Origin: G020354085 sp964482055
GTDB taxonomy: Bacteria; Pseudomonadota; Gammaproteobacteria; Acidiferrobacterales; Sulfurifustaceae
Assembly (NCBI GenBank): GCA_964482055.1
Contig: CAYZVX010000034.1
Coordinates: 1 to 28,180, forward strand
DNA length: 28,180 nt
Direction: 5' to 3'
The notes under the pieces are model-generated. The model worked only from the letters and a program-made list of their open reading frames with translations, was not told the DNA's origin and ran no database searches. Positions 11,154 through 19,300 of this stretch are shown in pieces (position 1 is the first letter of the stretch; each line of letters starts with the position of its first letter). Position numbers and translations under genes: made by a program.

Positions 11154-11723
11154 ATGGCCCGCGCCGACATCGAACGCTGGAACGGCAAATACGCCAGCCA
11201 AAATCCGCATCCGGACTTCGCGCCGGATGCGATCCTCACGCAGTATGCGCACCTGCTCGACGGGCAGGGGCTCGCGCTCGATGTCGCCTGCGGCGTTGGG
11301 CACAACGCGCTCTATCTTGCGCGGCACGGCTACGAGGTGATCGCCGTCGACGGCAGCCTCACCGGCCTGCGCTACTGCCGGGAACAGCTGCGCGCCACAC
11401 CACTGCCGGTGCATCTCGTCGCCGCCGACCTCGACCAGTTCGTGCCGCCGCCGGAGCGCTTCGCGCTCGTGCTGGTGGTGCGCTACCTCAATCGTCCGCT
11501 CATTGCGCATCTCAAGCGCGCGCTCGTGCCCGGGGGCTTGCTGATCTACCAGACGTTCAATCGCCATCGCCTGCTCATGAACCCGGACTTCAATCCCGAT
11601 TACCTGCTGGAGCCGGGCGAGTTCCGCCACCTGTTCGCCGATTTCGAGATGATCGCGAGCAACGACACGCCGGACATGCGCGACCCGATGAGCTTCTGGA
11701 TCGGCCGGCGACCGCGCCGATGA
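11154..11723 (+). CDS. Class I SAM-dependent methyltransferase (TehB-like)
   Basis: A 189-residue protein with a Rossmann methyltransferase fold: motif I LDVACGVGHN (42-51), the acidic end of strand 2 in VIAVDGS (about 62-68), motif II region AADLDQFVPP, and a post-motif GGLLIYQTFNRH strand. It resembles TehB/UbiE-like small-molecule methyltransferases; the substrate is unknown. The ATG at 11154 follows lhr by 29 bases. The open frame upstream of it lies inside lhr in another frame and is not coding. The stop overlaps the ankyrin gene start (ATGA, 11720), so the three genes form one operon. Methylation of DNA is unlikely because no target-recognition region or DPPY motif is present. Confidence 0.83.
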   Translation: MARADIERWNGKYASQNPHPDFAPDAILTQYAHLLDGQGLALDVACGVGHNALYLARHGYEVIAVDGSLTGLRYCREQLRATPLPVHLVAADLDQFVPPPERFALVLVVRYLNRPLIAHLKRALVPGGLLIYQTFNRHRLLMNPDFNPDYLLEPGEFRHLFADFEMIASNDTPDMRDPMSFWIGRRPRR

Positions 11724-12796
11724 GAGGCGTCGCTGTTGCGGCCGCGCTCCTGCTCGGCCTGTCGGCAGTTCCGGCCTGGGCCGGTACCACTGCCGAGCCG
11801 CAGCGTCTTGATGCGGCGCTGCTGCACGCCGCGGCAATCGGCGATCTCGACCGCCTGAATGACGCGCTCGCGCGCGGCGCGAGCATCGAGGCGCGCGCCC
11901 CACAGCGCGCCGGCAGCACGGCGTTGATGCTTGCGGCCAAGGCCGGGCATCTGCCGGTAGTCGAACGGCTCATCGCCCGCGGCGCGCAAATCAACGCCCG
12001 CTCCACTGATGGCTGGACGGCGCTCATGCAGGCCGCGCATTCCGGGCATCTCATCGTCGCGCAGCGCCTGCTCGACAAGGGCGCCGACCTGCGTGTGCGC
12101 GAGTCGCGCTATGGTAATGACGCGCTCATCCCCGCCGCCGGTCGCGCGCACGAACCGATCGTCTCCGAGCTGCTCCGGCGCGGCGCCGATCCCAATTCCC
12201 GCTCCGCGCGTGGCGGCAACAGCGCGCTCATGCAGGCGGGGAACCCGAACGGTCTCGCCACCGTGCTCGCCTTGCTGGACGCCGGCGCGGACATCAACGC
12301 CCGCGCCGAGGACGGCTGGACCGCGCTCATGGCCGCCACGAGCGACGGCAACGTGGAGCTGGTCGATGCGCTGCTTTCGCACGACGCCGACGCCCGCGCC
12401 CGCACCGACGACGGGCGCACCGCGCTGCACCTGGCCGCCGAGGGCGGCTACACCGACGTGGCCCGCCACCTGCTGCGCGCCAGGCTCGACGTCCATGCGC
12501 GCGCCGGCAAGGCGGAGCGCACCCCGCTCCTGCTTGCGACGATCGGCGGGCACAGCGAGCTCGTCGAGCTGCTGATCGAACGCAAGGCCGACGTCAATCG
12601 CCGGACGCCGAGGGCAACACCGCGCTCATGCTCGCCGCCAACCGCGGCTGGCGCGGCATCGTTTCGGCGTTGCTGGCCGCGGGCGCCAACGTTAACGCCC
12701 GCGCGCGACGGCTGGACCGCGCTCGGCGCGGCCCAGATGATCGGCGACAGCGAGATCGTAGAGATGCTGCGCCGCGCGGGGACGCGCGATGATTGA
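11720..12796 (+). CDS. Exported ankyrin-repeat protein with an internal compensating frameshift pair
   Basis: As written, 358 residues. An N-terminal signal peptide (MRGVAVAAALLLGLSAVPAWA, cleaved after AWA) sends it to the periplasm or outside. It carries about nine ankyrin repeats of ~33 residues with the usual G-x-TALM-A-A--GH---V--LL--GA-(I/V)NAR pattern, a protein-binding scaffold. From about 12602 to 12706 the annotated frame gives non-ankyrin sequence (RRTPRATPRSCSPP), while the frame beginning at 12604 gives a perfect repeat (DAEGNTALMLAANRG, ending GANVNARA). The original frame resumes at 12707 with DGWTALGAA. This equals one lost base near 12602 and one gained base near 12706. It is coupled to the methyltransferase gene by ATGA overlap. 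The partner is unknown. Confidence 0.85.
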   Translation: MRGVAVAAALLLGLSAVPAWAGTTAEPQRLDAALLHAAAIGDLDRLNDALARGASIEARAPQRAGSTALMLAAKAGHLPVVERLIARGAQINARSTDGWTALMQAAHSGHLIVAQRLLDKGADLRVRESRYGNDALIPAAGRAHEPIVSELLRRGADPNSRSARGGNSALMQAGNPNGLATVLALLDAGADINARAEDGWTALMAATSDGNVELVDALLSHDADARARTDDGRTALHLAAEGGYTDVARHLLRARLDVHARAGKAERTPLLLATIGGHSELVELLIERKADVNRRTPRATPRSCSPPTAAGAASFRRCWPRAPTLTPARDGWTALGAAQMIGDSEIVEMLRRAGTRDD

Positions 12797-12798
12797 GG

Positions 12799-12867
12799 TC
12801 CGAGACAACCCGTTGAGAACGGGTAGGGAAAGCACGACAGAGATCTCGGATTCCGGCCCTGCGGGCC
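12799..12867. terminator. Structured region between convergent ankyrin and ABC genes
   Basis: TCCGAGA (12799-12805) pairs with TCTCGGA (12844-12850) and encloses a 7-bp hairpin ACCCGTT-GAG-AACGGGT (12808-12824). A second hairpin, GGCCC-TGC-GGGCC, lies at 12855-12867. Probable bidirectional transcription end, without a clear T-run. Confidence 0.5.
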
Positions 12868-12877
12868 TCCATCGGGG

Positions 12878-13687
12878 CTACCGCTGACTTGTTGGGGAGG
12901 AGCCTGCGCGCAGCGGCACGCACACCCGCAGCCGCCCGTGACCGTCAGGGGCGGCGCGTTCCAGCACCTCCACGTCCACGCCGTAGAGGTCGTGCAGGCT
13001 CCCGGCGGTGATCACTTCCTCGGGCGTGCCAAGGCGAACCAGCCGACCGTCCTTGAGCAGCGCCACGCGATCGGCGCAATAAAAGGCATGATCCGGGTCG
13101 TGGGTAGAGAGCACCACGGCGATGCCGCGGCTCGCGAGTGCGCGGATATGCGACAGCACCAGCATCTGGTTGCCGAAATCAAGGCTCGCGGTGGGCTCAT
13201 CCATCACCAGGATGCTCGGTTCCTGCGCGAGCGCCCGGGCGATGAGCGTGAGCTGGCGCTCGCCGCCGCTCACGCGCGTATAGATGGCATCGCGCAGGTG
13301 CGCGATGCGCAGCTGCTCGAGCATGCACTCGGCAACCGCGACATCGGCACGCGACGGCGTGGCGAACAGGCCCATGTGCGCGGTGCGTCCCATCAGTACC
13401 GTCTCGATCACGGTGAACGGAAAATAGGCCGTATGCGCCTGCGGCACGTAGCCCATGGCGCGCGCCAACTCCTGGCGCGACCAGCCGGCGATGTCCGCCC
13501 CGTCGAGGCGCACCGCACCGCCCTGCCCCGGCAGCAGCCCGAGCAAGGTCCGGAACAGCGTGGTCTTGCCGCTGCCGTTGGGCCCGAGCAGGCACAAGAC
13601 TTCGCCGGCATCGAGCGCGAAGTTCGCGTCCCGGCCGATCACGCGGCCGGGATAACCGAAGGCGAGGCGCTCGACCGAAAGCCTCAT
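12878..13687 (-). CDS. ABC transporter ATPase for iron-siderophore/cobalamin-type chelates (FecE/BtuD-like)
   Basis: 269 residues. It powers uptake through the adjacent FecCD-type permease. Numbered from the ATG at 13687: Walker A GPNGSGKT (35-42), Q-loop Q83, signature VSGGERQ (139-145), Walker B ILVMDE (159-164) and H-loop histidine 196 in STHDPDH. All are intact. The start at 13687 overlaps the permease stop by ATGA; the upstream 11 in-frame residues belong to the permease region. It is the last gene of a binding protein-permease-ATPase operon. Substrate is not determined by the ATPase. The FecE/BtuD/HmuV group is clear; a specific gene name is not justified. Confidence 0.92.
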   Translation of the reverse strand: MRLSVERLAFGYPGRVIGRDANFALDAGEVLCLLGPNGSGKTTLFRTLLGLLPGQGGAVRLDGADIAGWSRQELARAMGYVPQAHTAYFPFTVIETVLMGRTAHMGLFATPSRADVAVAECMLEQLRIAHLRDAIYTRVSGGERQLTLIARALAQEPSILVMDEPTASLDFGNQMLVLSHIRALASRGIAVVLSTHDPDHAFYCADRVALLKDGRLVRLGTPEEVITAGSLHDLYGVDVEVLERAAPDGHGRLRVCVPLRAGSSPTSQR

Positions 13688-14724
13688 TGCCAGCCCCGCC
13701 GGGCACGCGCCAGCAGCCACAGGAACACCGGCGCGCCGAGCACCGCGGTCAGGATGCCGAGCGGCAGCTCCACGCGCGTCGCGCCGCGCGCGACGTCGTC
13801 CACACCGAGCAGGAAGGCGGCGCCGAGCAGCATGGAGGCGGGCAGCAGGCGCGCGAAGTCCGGCCCCACCAGGGCGCGCGCCATGTGCGGGATGATGAGC
13901 CCGACCCAGCCGATCACCCCGCTCACCGACACCGCCGCCGCTGTGACGAGCGTGGCGGCGGCGATGAACACGGCGCGCAGGCGCGCCGCGTTCACGCCGA
14001 GCGCGCGCGCCTCGTCATCGCCGAGCGACATCAGGTTCATGCGCCAGCGCAGCACAAACAGCGGCACCAGGCCGACGACGGTCAGGGGCAGCACTGCCGC
14101 AACGTCATTGAAGCCGACCGCGGCGAGGCTCCCCAGCAGCCAGAACGTGATGGCCGGCAGCTGATCGTAGGGATCGGCGAGATACTTGAGCAGCGAGATG
14201 CACGCGCCGGCGAGCGTGCCCATCACCACGCCCGCCAGCACGAGCACCAGGATCGGATCGTGGCCGCGCACGCCCTGGCTGATGAGGTAGACGCTCAGGA
14301 CCGTGGCGAGCCCGAAGCCGAAGGCGAGCAGCTGGATCCCGGCGACCGGCAGCGACAGGAAGATGCCGAGCGCGGCGCCCAAACCCGCGCCGGCCGCCAC
14401 CCCGAGGATGTCGGGCGAGACGAGCGGATTGCGGAACATGCTCTGGTAGGTGGCGCCGGAGGCCGCGAGCGCCGCGCCCACCAGGATCGCCCCGATCACG
14501 CGCGGCAGGCGAATCTGGAAGACGATGGTGTCGATGACCGCCGGCAGGTCGTGCGGCACGCCGGTCACGCGCGAATAGATCACGAGCGCGAGCTCGCGCG
14601 GCGACACGGCGTACTGCCCGACCAGGAACGAGGCCAGGAACAGCGCAACGAGCAGCAGCACCGGCAGCCCGAAGCCGGCCAGCCAGCGCGGCAGGCGCCG
14701 CGTGTCGTCACGGGGCGTGCTCAT
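13684..14724 (-). CDS. FecCD-family ABC transporter permease
   Basis: 346 residues and about ten membrane helices, as in BtuC/FecCD/HmuU permeases that import iron chelates, haem or cobalamin. Family segments are present: IRLPRVIGAILVGAALAASGATYQ near residue 70, NPLVSPDILGVAAGAG just after it, and the coupling-helix region GWVGLIIPHMARALVGPD near 270. The ATG at 14724 overlaps the binding-protein stop by ATGA; a longer reading frame upstream is antisense-like sequence within that gene. The permease is coupled to the ATPase at the other end in the same way. One permease gene suggests a homodimeric channel. Confidence 0.92.
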   Translation of the reverse strand: MSTPRDDTRRLPRWLAGFGLPVLLLVALFLASFLVGQYAVSPRELALVIYSRVTGVPHDLPAVIDTIVFQIRLPRVIGAILVGAALAASGATYQSMFRNPLVSPDILGVAAGAGLGAALGIFLSLPVAGIQLLAFGFGLATVLSVYLISQGVRGHDPILVLVLAGVVMGTLAGACISLLKYLADPYDQLPAITFWLLGSLAAVGFNDVAAVLPLTVVGLVPLFVLRWRMNLMSLGDDEARALGVNAARLRAVFIAAATLVTAAAVSVSGVIGWVGLIIPHMARALVGPDFARLLPASMLLGAAFLLGVDDVARGATRVELPLGILTAVLGAPVFLWLLARARRGWQ

Positions 14725-15893
14725 CGTTTGGCGTCGGCCGTGGCCTCGCGCAGCAGTGCGTCGAGCTGTGCTGGCTCGAGCTCGACGTGATAGAACAGCC
14801 GGTAGAATTCGCGCACCTCGCCGGCAAGCCCGCCGCGCACCGCCTGCGGATACAGCACGTGCATGAGCCACTTGACGCCGATCAGGCGATTGACCGACGG
14901 CGGGCGGTCGAACCAGCCGAACGGCAGGCTGGGCGCGAGGTGCACGCGGCCGGCGCGCACCGCCTTGACGTTGCGCCACAGCGGATCGCGCAACACGCTC
15001 GTATAAAAGTTACGCTCGAGCGCGAGGATCCCGTCCGGGTTCCATTGCAGCACCTGCTCGAGCGACACGCTGGTCAGCCCGCCGCTCCCGGCTGCGGCGG
15101 CGACGTTGGCGGCGCCGACCCGCTCCAGCACTTCCAGGTTGATCGAGCCCGCGAGCCCGGTTTCGAGACCGTCCGCGCGCCGTCCGTAGTAGACGCGCGG
15201 GCGCCGCTCGGCCGGGATCGCCTTGAGAGCCGCATCGAGCTCCGCCATGGTGCGCTCGGCATACGCGGCCAGGCGCTCGGCGCGCTCAGTCTCGCCAAGA
15301 AGCTCTCCGAGCAACCGGTAGGTACGCGGGATGCTGTCGAAGCTGCCATCGATCAGCACATAGGGAATACCGCTCTGGCGCTGCACGCGCTCGGCCAGCG
15401 ACACGAAGGTCGCGCTGGTCGCGCCGTAATCGATGATCACGTCGGGGCGCGCCAGCAGGAACGCTTCGACGTTGCCGCTGCCGCCCCGGCCGGTGACCTG
15501 GCCGAGCACTGGCAGGTCACGGCAGCAGGCGTTGATAGATGGCTTTTCCTCGGCGCGCAGCTCGCGGCTCCAGCCGACGAGCTTCTCGGGCGCCAGGGTG
15601 TAGACGATGATCGAGGCCGGGCCCCCGGCGGCATACACGCGCCGCACCTCGCGCGGCACCTGAACCTCGCGGCCGGCGGAATCGACGAAGGCGCAAACGC
15701 GACTTCCGTGTCGCGCGCCCCTCGCCTCGGCAACTGCTCCCTTCGTTGCTCTACCTCCTGCATCCATGCAGTCGTCGATCCCATCAGCGAACGCGCGGCG
15801 CTCGGCTGCGCCCGCCACGCTGAACGATGCGGCTGCTGCGATCGCGACGACAACAACGCGTGCGGAACGGAAACCCCGTCGCACAGGCATCAT
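14721..15893 (-). CDS. Periplasmic binding protein for an iron/metal-chelate ABC transporter, with an N-terminal insertion
   Basis: 390 residues (class III/BtuF-FepB type). The signal peptide spans about residues 1-30 (MMPVRRGFRS, then a VVVVAIAAAASFSVAGAA core). The mature protein has the typical start AFVDSAGREVQVPREVRRV, lobe 1 (ASIIVYTLAPEKLVGW, VEAFLLARPDVIIDYG), a long linking helix, and lobe 2 with SLEQVLQWNPDGILA and a C-terminal helix. Residues ~38-68, between the signal peptide and the mature domain, hold a non-family segment with two cysteines (C42, C67) encoded by stem-loop-rich DNA. The start at 15893 is chosen for the GGGAGA site 6 bases upstream and the signal peptide; an alternative ATG is at 15890. 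It heads the transporter operon. The ligand could be a siderophore, haem, cobalamin or oxyanion chelate; no TonB receptor or riboswitch was found to decide. Confidence 0.88.
   Translation of the reverse strand: MMPVRRGFRSARVVVVAIAAAASFSVAGAAERRAFADGIDDCMDAGGRATKGAVAEARGARHGSRVCAFVDSAGREVQVPREVRRVYAAGGPASIIVYTLAPEKLVGWSRELRAEEKPSINACCRDLPVLGQVTGRGGSGNVEAFLLARPDVIIDYGATSATFVSLAERVQRQSGIPYVLIDGSFDSIPRTYRLLGELLGETERAERLAAYAERTMAELDAALKAIPAERRPRVYYGRRADGLETGLAGSINLEVLERVGAANVAAAAGSGGLTSVSLEQVLQWNPDGILALERNFYTSVLRDPLWRNVKAVRAGRVHLAPSLPFGWFDRPPSVNRLIGVKWLMHVLYPQAVRGGLAGEVREFYRLFYHVELEPAQLDALLREATADAKR
15681..15794 (-). repeat. Stem-loop-rich insertion inside the binding-protein gene
   Basis: About 100 bases with three inverted repeats: CGCGAC/GTCGCG (15698-15703 with 15710-15715), GCAAC/GTTGC (15730-15734 with 15745-15749) and CTGCAT/ATGCAG (15758-15763 with 15766-15771). 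It is flanked by imperfect 12-bp direct repeats (15681-15692 and 15783-15794, 9 of 12 identical). The frame remains open. Confidence 0.5.
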
Positions 15894-16105
15894 CAATGCT
15901 CTCCCTCGTAGGCATGCCACAGCGCGTGGTTGGCTCCCGCCGCCGGGCGCCTGCGCCGCACCCGCGCAATGCCAGCGCTCGTGACCGGGGGGAGCAGCAT
16001 ATGCAACGTAGGTACGGCACACAAGCACGCGGCGCCGCGACCTGGCGGCGAGGCAGCGCTTTGGCATGCCGCCGGTAACGGCGGGCGGCGGCTATGTGCC
16101 GCTGC

Positions 16106-16125
16106 GCCGGGGCACAAGGCCCGGC
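16106..16125 (-). terminator. Hairpin at the stop of the glycosyltransferase gene
   Basis: GCCGGG (16106-16111) pairs with CCCGGC (16120-16125) over an 8-base loop and touches the TAG stop (16127-16125). No T-run. The interval 15894-16105 shows no gene and only scattered GC-rich inverted repeats. Confidence 0.35.
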
Positions 16126-17300
16126 TAGTTTGCCAACCGGCGTTGCGCCTGCGGAACGAGACTTGCGTAAAGTCCGATCAGGCGCTCGGCCATCGCGCCC
16201 GCCGACCAGCCGCGCGCGTAAGCACGCGCCTCCTCCGCCAGGCGCGCGCGCAGCGCGGGGTTGCGCAGCACCGTCACGGCCTTGTCGGCAAGATCGCCAA
16301 CGTCGTCCTCGGCGATGAGCGCGCCGCGGCGCGACGCCAGAATGTCGCGCGTACCCATCACGGCGGTCGCCACCACGGGTATCCCGACCGCCATCGCCTC
16401 GAGCAACACCAAGCCCTGGGTCTCGGTGCGCGAGGCGAAGACGAACGCGTCAGCGGCCGCGTAGCAGTCGGGCAGCGCCCGGTCGCGCGCAAGATAGCCG
16501 ACGAACAGGACGTCCTGTTCGATGTGAAGCGCGCGTGCCAGCTGGTGCAGATGACGCTTCGCCGGACCCTCGCCGGCCACGACCAGCAGCGCCTCGGGGA
16601 TCGTCGCGCGGACATGCGCAAAGGCGCGCAGCAGCATGTCGATGTTCTTTTCGTGCGCCACGCGTCCGACGTACAACAGAATGGGCCGGCCGCTCGCGAT
16701 GTTGTGGTGCGCGCGAAAACGCCGCCCATCGGCGTTACCGAAGCACGCCACGTCGACGCCGGTCGGGATGATGTGCACCGGCGTGCTGATTCCGTAGCGA
16801 CGCAGCACCTCGGCCATGGCGGTGGACGGAGCCACGACGGCATCGACGTCGTTGCACTGCGCGCGCGAGAAGCGCCGCGCGACGCTGCGCGTCCATGACG
16901 CGGGCAGCAACGGCGCGTAGTGGTGCAGGTACTCTTCAAAGAAGGTGTGATAGCTCTCGACACGCGGCACGCCGAGTGCGCGGGCCAGCGCCACGCCGAG
17001 GTAGTGCGCAACAAACGGGGTCTGGATATGAACGAGGTCGTAGCAGCGGCCGCGCAGGCGCTCGGTGAGCGCGCGGATGGCGCGCGCCTTCATCAACCGA
17101 TCCTCCGGGTCGAGCGGCAGATAACGGGACGGAATGCGGATCAGGTCGAGGTTCGGATCGTCCGCGCCCTGCCCATAGTCGGGAGCGATCAGCGTGACGT
17201 GGTGACCGCGCGCGTCAAGCTCGCGCCAGAACGTCTGGATCGACGTCGATACCCCGTTGACGCGCGGGAAGTAGACGTCGCTAATCATCAGGATGCGCAT
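16125..17300 (-). CDS. Glycosyltransferase family 4 (GT-B fold), diacylglycerol/phosphatidylinositol glycosyltransferase-like
   Basis: 391 residues. It transfers a sugar from a nucleotide donor to a lipid or glycan acceptor at the cytoplasmic face of the membrane. N-terminal Rossmann lobe: MRILMISDVYFPRVNGVSTS with the G-x-S loop, and HIQTPFVAHYLG. C-terminal donor lobe: ILLYVGRVAHEKN, VVAGEGP and the E-x7-E motif in SRTETQGLVLLEA. All are typical of the GT4 subgroup containing 1,2-diacylglycerol 3-glucosyltransferase and mannosyltransferases. The start is the ATG at 17300; a GTG at 17309 adds three residues. The acceptor cannot be read from sequence. It stands 180 bases from the upstream 66-aa gene, separated by strong hairpins, so it is probably independently transcribed. 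Confidence 0.88.
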   Translation of the reverse strand: MRILMISDVYFPRVNGVSTSIQTFWRELDARGHHVTLIAPDYGQGADDPNLDLIRIPSRYLPLDPEDRLMKARAIRALTERLRGRCYDLVHIQTPFVAHYLGVALARALGVPRVESYHTFFEEYLHHYAPLLPASWTRSVARRFSRAQCNDVDAVVAPSTAMAEVLRRYGISTPVHIIPTGVDVACFGNADGRRFRAHHNIASGRPILLYVGRVAHEKNIDMLLRAFAHVRATIPEALLVVAGEGPAKRHLHQLARALHIEQDVLFVGYLARDRALPDCYAAADAFVFASRTETQGLVLLEAMAVGIPVVATAVMGTRDILASRRGALIAEDDVGDLADKAVTVLRNPALRARLAEEARAYARGWSAGAMAERLIGLYASLVPQAQRRLAN

Positions 17301-17425
17301 GGCGGTCACGGCATGCGCAATGGCGGCGCGGGGCGGTGAAGGGCGATCGAGGCGACAGCCGAGGTCATTGGGGTCGCGAGCCTAGCGCCCCGATGTGACA
17401 AGGAGGTTTCAGCGCCCGCGCATCA

Positions 17426-17468
17426 TGTCGCCACAGCGACAGACGCGCGCCGGCACGCCGCGGCGCGC
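17426..17468 (-). terminator. Two hairpins downstream of the four-gene cassette
   Basis: An 8-bp perfect stem GCGCGCCG (17445-17452) with CGGCGCGC (17461-17468) lies 12 bases past the stop of the 66-aa gene, followed by TGTCGC (17426-17431) with GCGACA (17436-17441). GC-rich, without a T-run. Confidence 0.42.
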
Positions 17469-17479
17469 CCCGAGCATTC

Positions 17480-17680
17480 TCAGGCCAGGTCGCGCTTGAC
17501 CAGTTGAACGATCTGGTGCAGCGTCAGCATCCGGTCCGGACCGCTCATCTCGTAGCTCTTGAAGAACGCGACGAAGCACTTCTCGTCCTGGTGGAACTCG
17601 ACCTTGGTCGCCCGGGCCAGCAGTGCTGCAACGATCTGCCCGACCTCAATGGCATTTACACGTTTCTCTTTCTCTTCCAT
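17480..17680 (-). CDS. 66-residue hypothetical protein, last gene of the EI-like cassette
   Basis: A small soluble protein of mixed charge. It has a charged N-terminus (MEEKEKRVNAIEVGQ), then a hydrophobic helix (IVAALLARA), a strand (KVEFHQDEKCFVAFFKSYE) and a C-terminal helix (TLHQIVQLVKRDLA). No known family is recognised. The start at 17680 has GAGGAA six bases upstream; the 30 in-frame residues before it are Arg-rich and overlap the neighbouring gene's end. It follows the EI-like gene by 19 bases, so the two are probably co-transcribed, and its product may be a partner or acceptor for that protein, which is inference. It has one Cys and two His (HQDEKC, LHQ). Confidence 0.7.
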   Translation of the reverse strand: MEEKEKRVNAIEVGQIVAALLARATKVEFHQDEKCFVAFFKSYEMSGPDRMLTLHQIVQLVKRDLA

Positions 17681-17699
17681 CGCCAGTTCCTCGCCGCGC

Positions 17700-18944
17700 T
17701 CACGCCGGCCAGCGCGGCGCTCCGAGCATTGAACAGACCTCGGCGCTGCGATGCGCGGCACAGACTGCATCCGCCAGCGCGGCGGCCGCGCTCACCCGTG
17801 TCGCCGCGACCGTCTGTGCCAGGTATGGCACCGTCACCGGGTCGACCGAGAAATTACAGAACCCCAGCCCCAGCATCACGGGCAAGACCCCCTGGAGCTG
17901 TGGCAGCAAGCCGCACACCTGCACGCGCGCGATACCGGCCCCGGCGGCCGCGACGACATTGCGCAGGAACCGGTACAGCACCGGCGCGTAGGGATCGAGG
18001 TAGCGGCGCAGTGCCGGCGCATCGCGATCGGCGCCGAACAGGCACTGCATGAGATCGTTGCAACCCAACGCCACGAAATCGGCAACCACCAGCGCCTCGC
18101 CGATCGCGAGCGCGGCCGCCGGCGTTTCCGCCATCGCGCCGATCGGTACTGTGAACGGCAGGCGCTGGCGCAGCCGCTCACGCCAATGCTCGAACTCGGC
18201 AAGGTCGGTGACATACGGCACCAGCACTCGCAGTTCTCGATGCGACGCAAGCTGCGCAAGCGCCTCGATCTGTGCGTCCAGCACGGCACGCACCGCCGGC
18301 CACCCGTAGACCCGCACGCCGTGCATGCCAAACGTGATCTTGTCTGAGACGGCGGCGAGCCAGCCGGGTCGCTTGTCGGGCGCGATATCCAACAGCCGCA
18401 CCGTTACGGCGAGCGGCCGGGCCGCCTCGCACACCGCACCGAGCGCCTGTGCGTAGAATGCGGCATCGGGCGTGGCGTCGCCGGCCGGCGCAAGCTGCTC
18501 GGAACGAACGAGGCCGATCGCTGCCGCCCCGTTTGCCACGGCCGCGGCGGCGCTGTGCGCATCGCGCACGCTCGCCCGCAGTTGCACGGGCATGCCGTCG
18601 GCACTCGTCACCGGTTTTCCTGCGACCGGCCGCGGCGGCGGTGCTGCGAGCGCTTCGCCTGGCGCGCCGATACGGCCGGTCGCGCCGTCGAGCAGCACCG
18701 GTGTGCCGTCCGGCAACCGCGCGGCCTGCGCCTCGCTGATCGCTACCGTCGGGATGCCGCGCGCGAGCAACCGCAACATGCTGTGCCCGAGCAGCGGTGC
18801 ATCGACGGCCACCACACCGGCCGCCGGAACGCTGAGCTCCCGCAACTCGGCGGCGCGCAGCATGAGGATGTCCTCGGCTGACCCGGTGGGACTGTGCCGC
18901 ACTACCCCGCATGCCTGGCCCGGCACGAACCCAATGCCCTGCAC
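17700..18944 (-). CDS. PEP-utilising enzyme resembling PTS enzyme I without the HPr-binding domain
   Basis: 414 residues from the GTG at 18944. The first ~100 residues are a phosphohistidine swivel domain: VQGIGFVPGQA aligns with the start of EI, and LLGHSMLRLLARGIP keeps the active-site His (H54) at the EI spacing to the following GIP. The rest is a PEP-binding TIM barrel: AIGLVRSE (R147), RLLDIAPDK, PIGAMAETPAAAL (E273), CNDLMQCLFGADRD (N296, D297) and VCGLLP with the general-acid Cys (C344). The ~120-residue HPr-docking helical insert of EI is missing, so a normal PTS role is unlikely. Start uncertain: the in-frame ATG at 19058 would overlap the previous gene by 67 bases with Arg-rich sequence, and the GTG has no strong ribosome site. 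Flanked by co-directional 90-aa and 66-aa genes. Confidence 0.78.
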   Translation of the reverse strand: MQGIGFVPGQACGVVRHSPTGSAEDILMLRAAELRELSVPAAGVVAVDAPLLGHSMLRLLARGIPTVAISEAQAARLPDGTPVLLDGATGRIGAPGEALAAPPPRPVAGKPVTSADGMPVQLRASVRDAHSAAAAVANGAAAIGLVRSEQLAPAGDATPDAAFYAQALGAVCEAARPLAVTVRLLDIAPDKRPGWLAAVSDKITFGMHGVRVYGWPAVRAVLDAQIEALAQLASHRELRVLVPYVTDLAEFEHWRERLRQRLPFTVPIGAMAETPAAALAIGEALVVADFVALGCNDLMQCLFGADRDAPALRRYLDPYAPVLYRFLRNVVAAAGAGIARVQVCGLLPQLQGVLPVMLGLGFCNFSVDPVTVPYLAQTVAATRVSAAAALADAVCAAHRSAEVCSMLGAPRWPA

Positions 18945-18991
18945 CGGGAGCGCGGCGCGCTCCGCGGCGCCCCGAGGTGTCGTGCTCCCGG

Positions 18992-19264
18992 TCAGTGGCC
19001 TTCCTGCTCGCCGACCGGCTCGGCGTCGTGCGTCTGCGGGTGCGCGGTGCGCAGGCACTCCGCGTTGGTGTCCCAGAATATCGGCTTCTCGTTCTGCAGC
19101 AGCAACAACAGGTTGCGGAAGTCATCGGCGTGGAGATTAGTCAGCCAGTAAAGCTCGGTAAGCTTCGCCGCCGAGCGCAGGACGATGCGGCCCACGCCCG
19201 GCTTGTCGGGCACGCACGACGGATCCCACTCCGCGTAGTAGTTGCCGATCTGCACGACTGCCAT
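18992..19264 (-). CDS. 90-residue hypothetical protein in the EI-like cassette
   Basis: A soluble protein starting MAVVQIGNYYAEWDPSC with a good GGAGG site 7 bases upstream, so the start is firm. The middle is helical (ADDFRNLLLLLQNEK) and the C-terminal ~20 residues are polar and His/Glu-rich (ECLRTAHPQTHDAEP, then EQEGH). It has Trp- and Tyr-rich strands (ELYWLTNLH, PIFWDTN) and two Cys. No known family is recognised. It lies 36 bases after the DUF302-like gene and 47 bases before the preferred start of the EI-like gene; a longer version of that gene would overlap it. Likely part of one transcription unit. Confidence 0.72.
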   Translation of the reverse strand: MAVVQIGNYYAEWDPSCVPDKPGVGRIVLRSAAKLTELYWLTNLHADDFRNLLLLLQNEKPIFWDTNAECLRTAHPQTHDAEPVGEQEGH

Positions 19265-19300
19265 GACACACCTCCGGTGCTTGGATTGGCCTGCCGCCCG

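Noticed and set aside
12938..14164. 408-codon open frame antisense to the ABC ATPase and permease
   Set aside because: It mirrors two intact ABC genes; no independent ribosome site or family pattern.
15894..16105. Cobalamin or molybdenum-cofactor riboswitch upstream of the ABC transporter
   Set aside because: No B12-box-like sequence or conserved core could be found; only generic GC-rich inverted repeats.
18945..19058. ATG at 19058 as the start of the EI-like gene
   Set aside because: It would overlap the 90-aa gene by 67 bases with Arg-rich sequence; EI-like homology begins at the GTG at 18944. Kept as an alternative because that GTG lacks a clear ribosome site.
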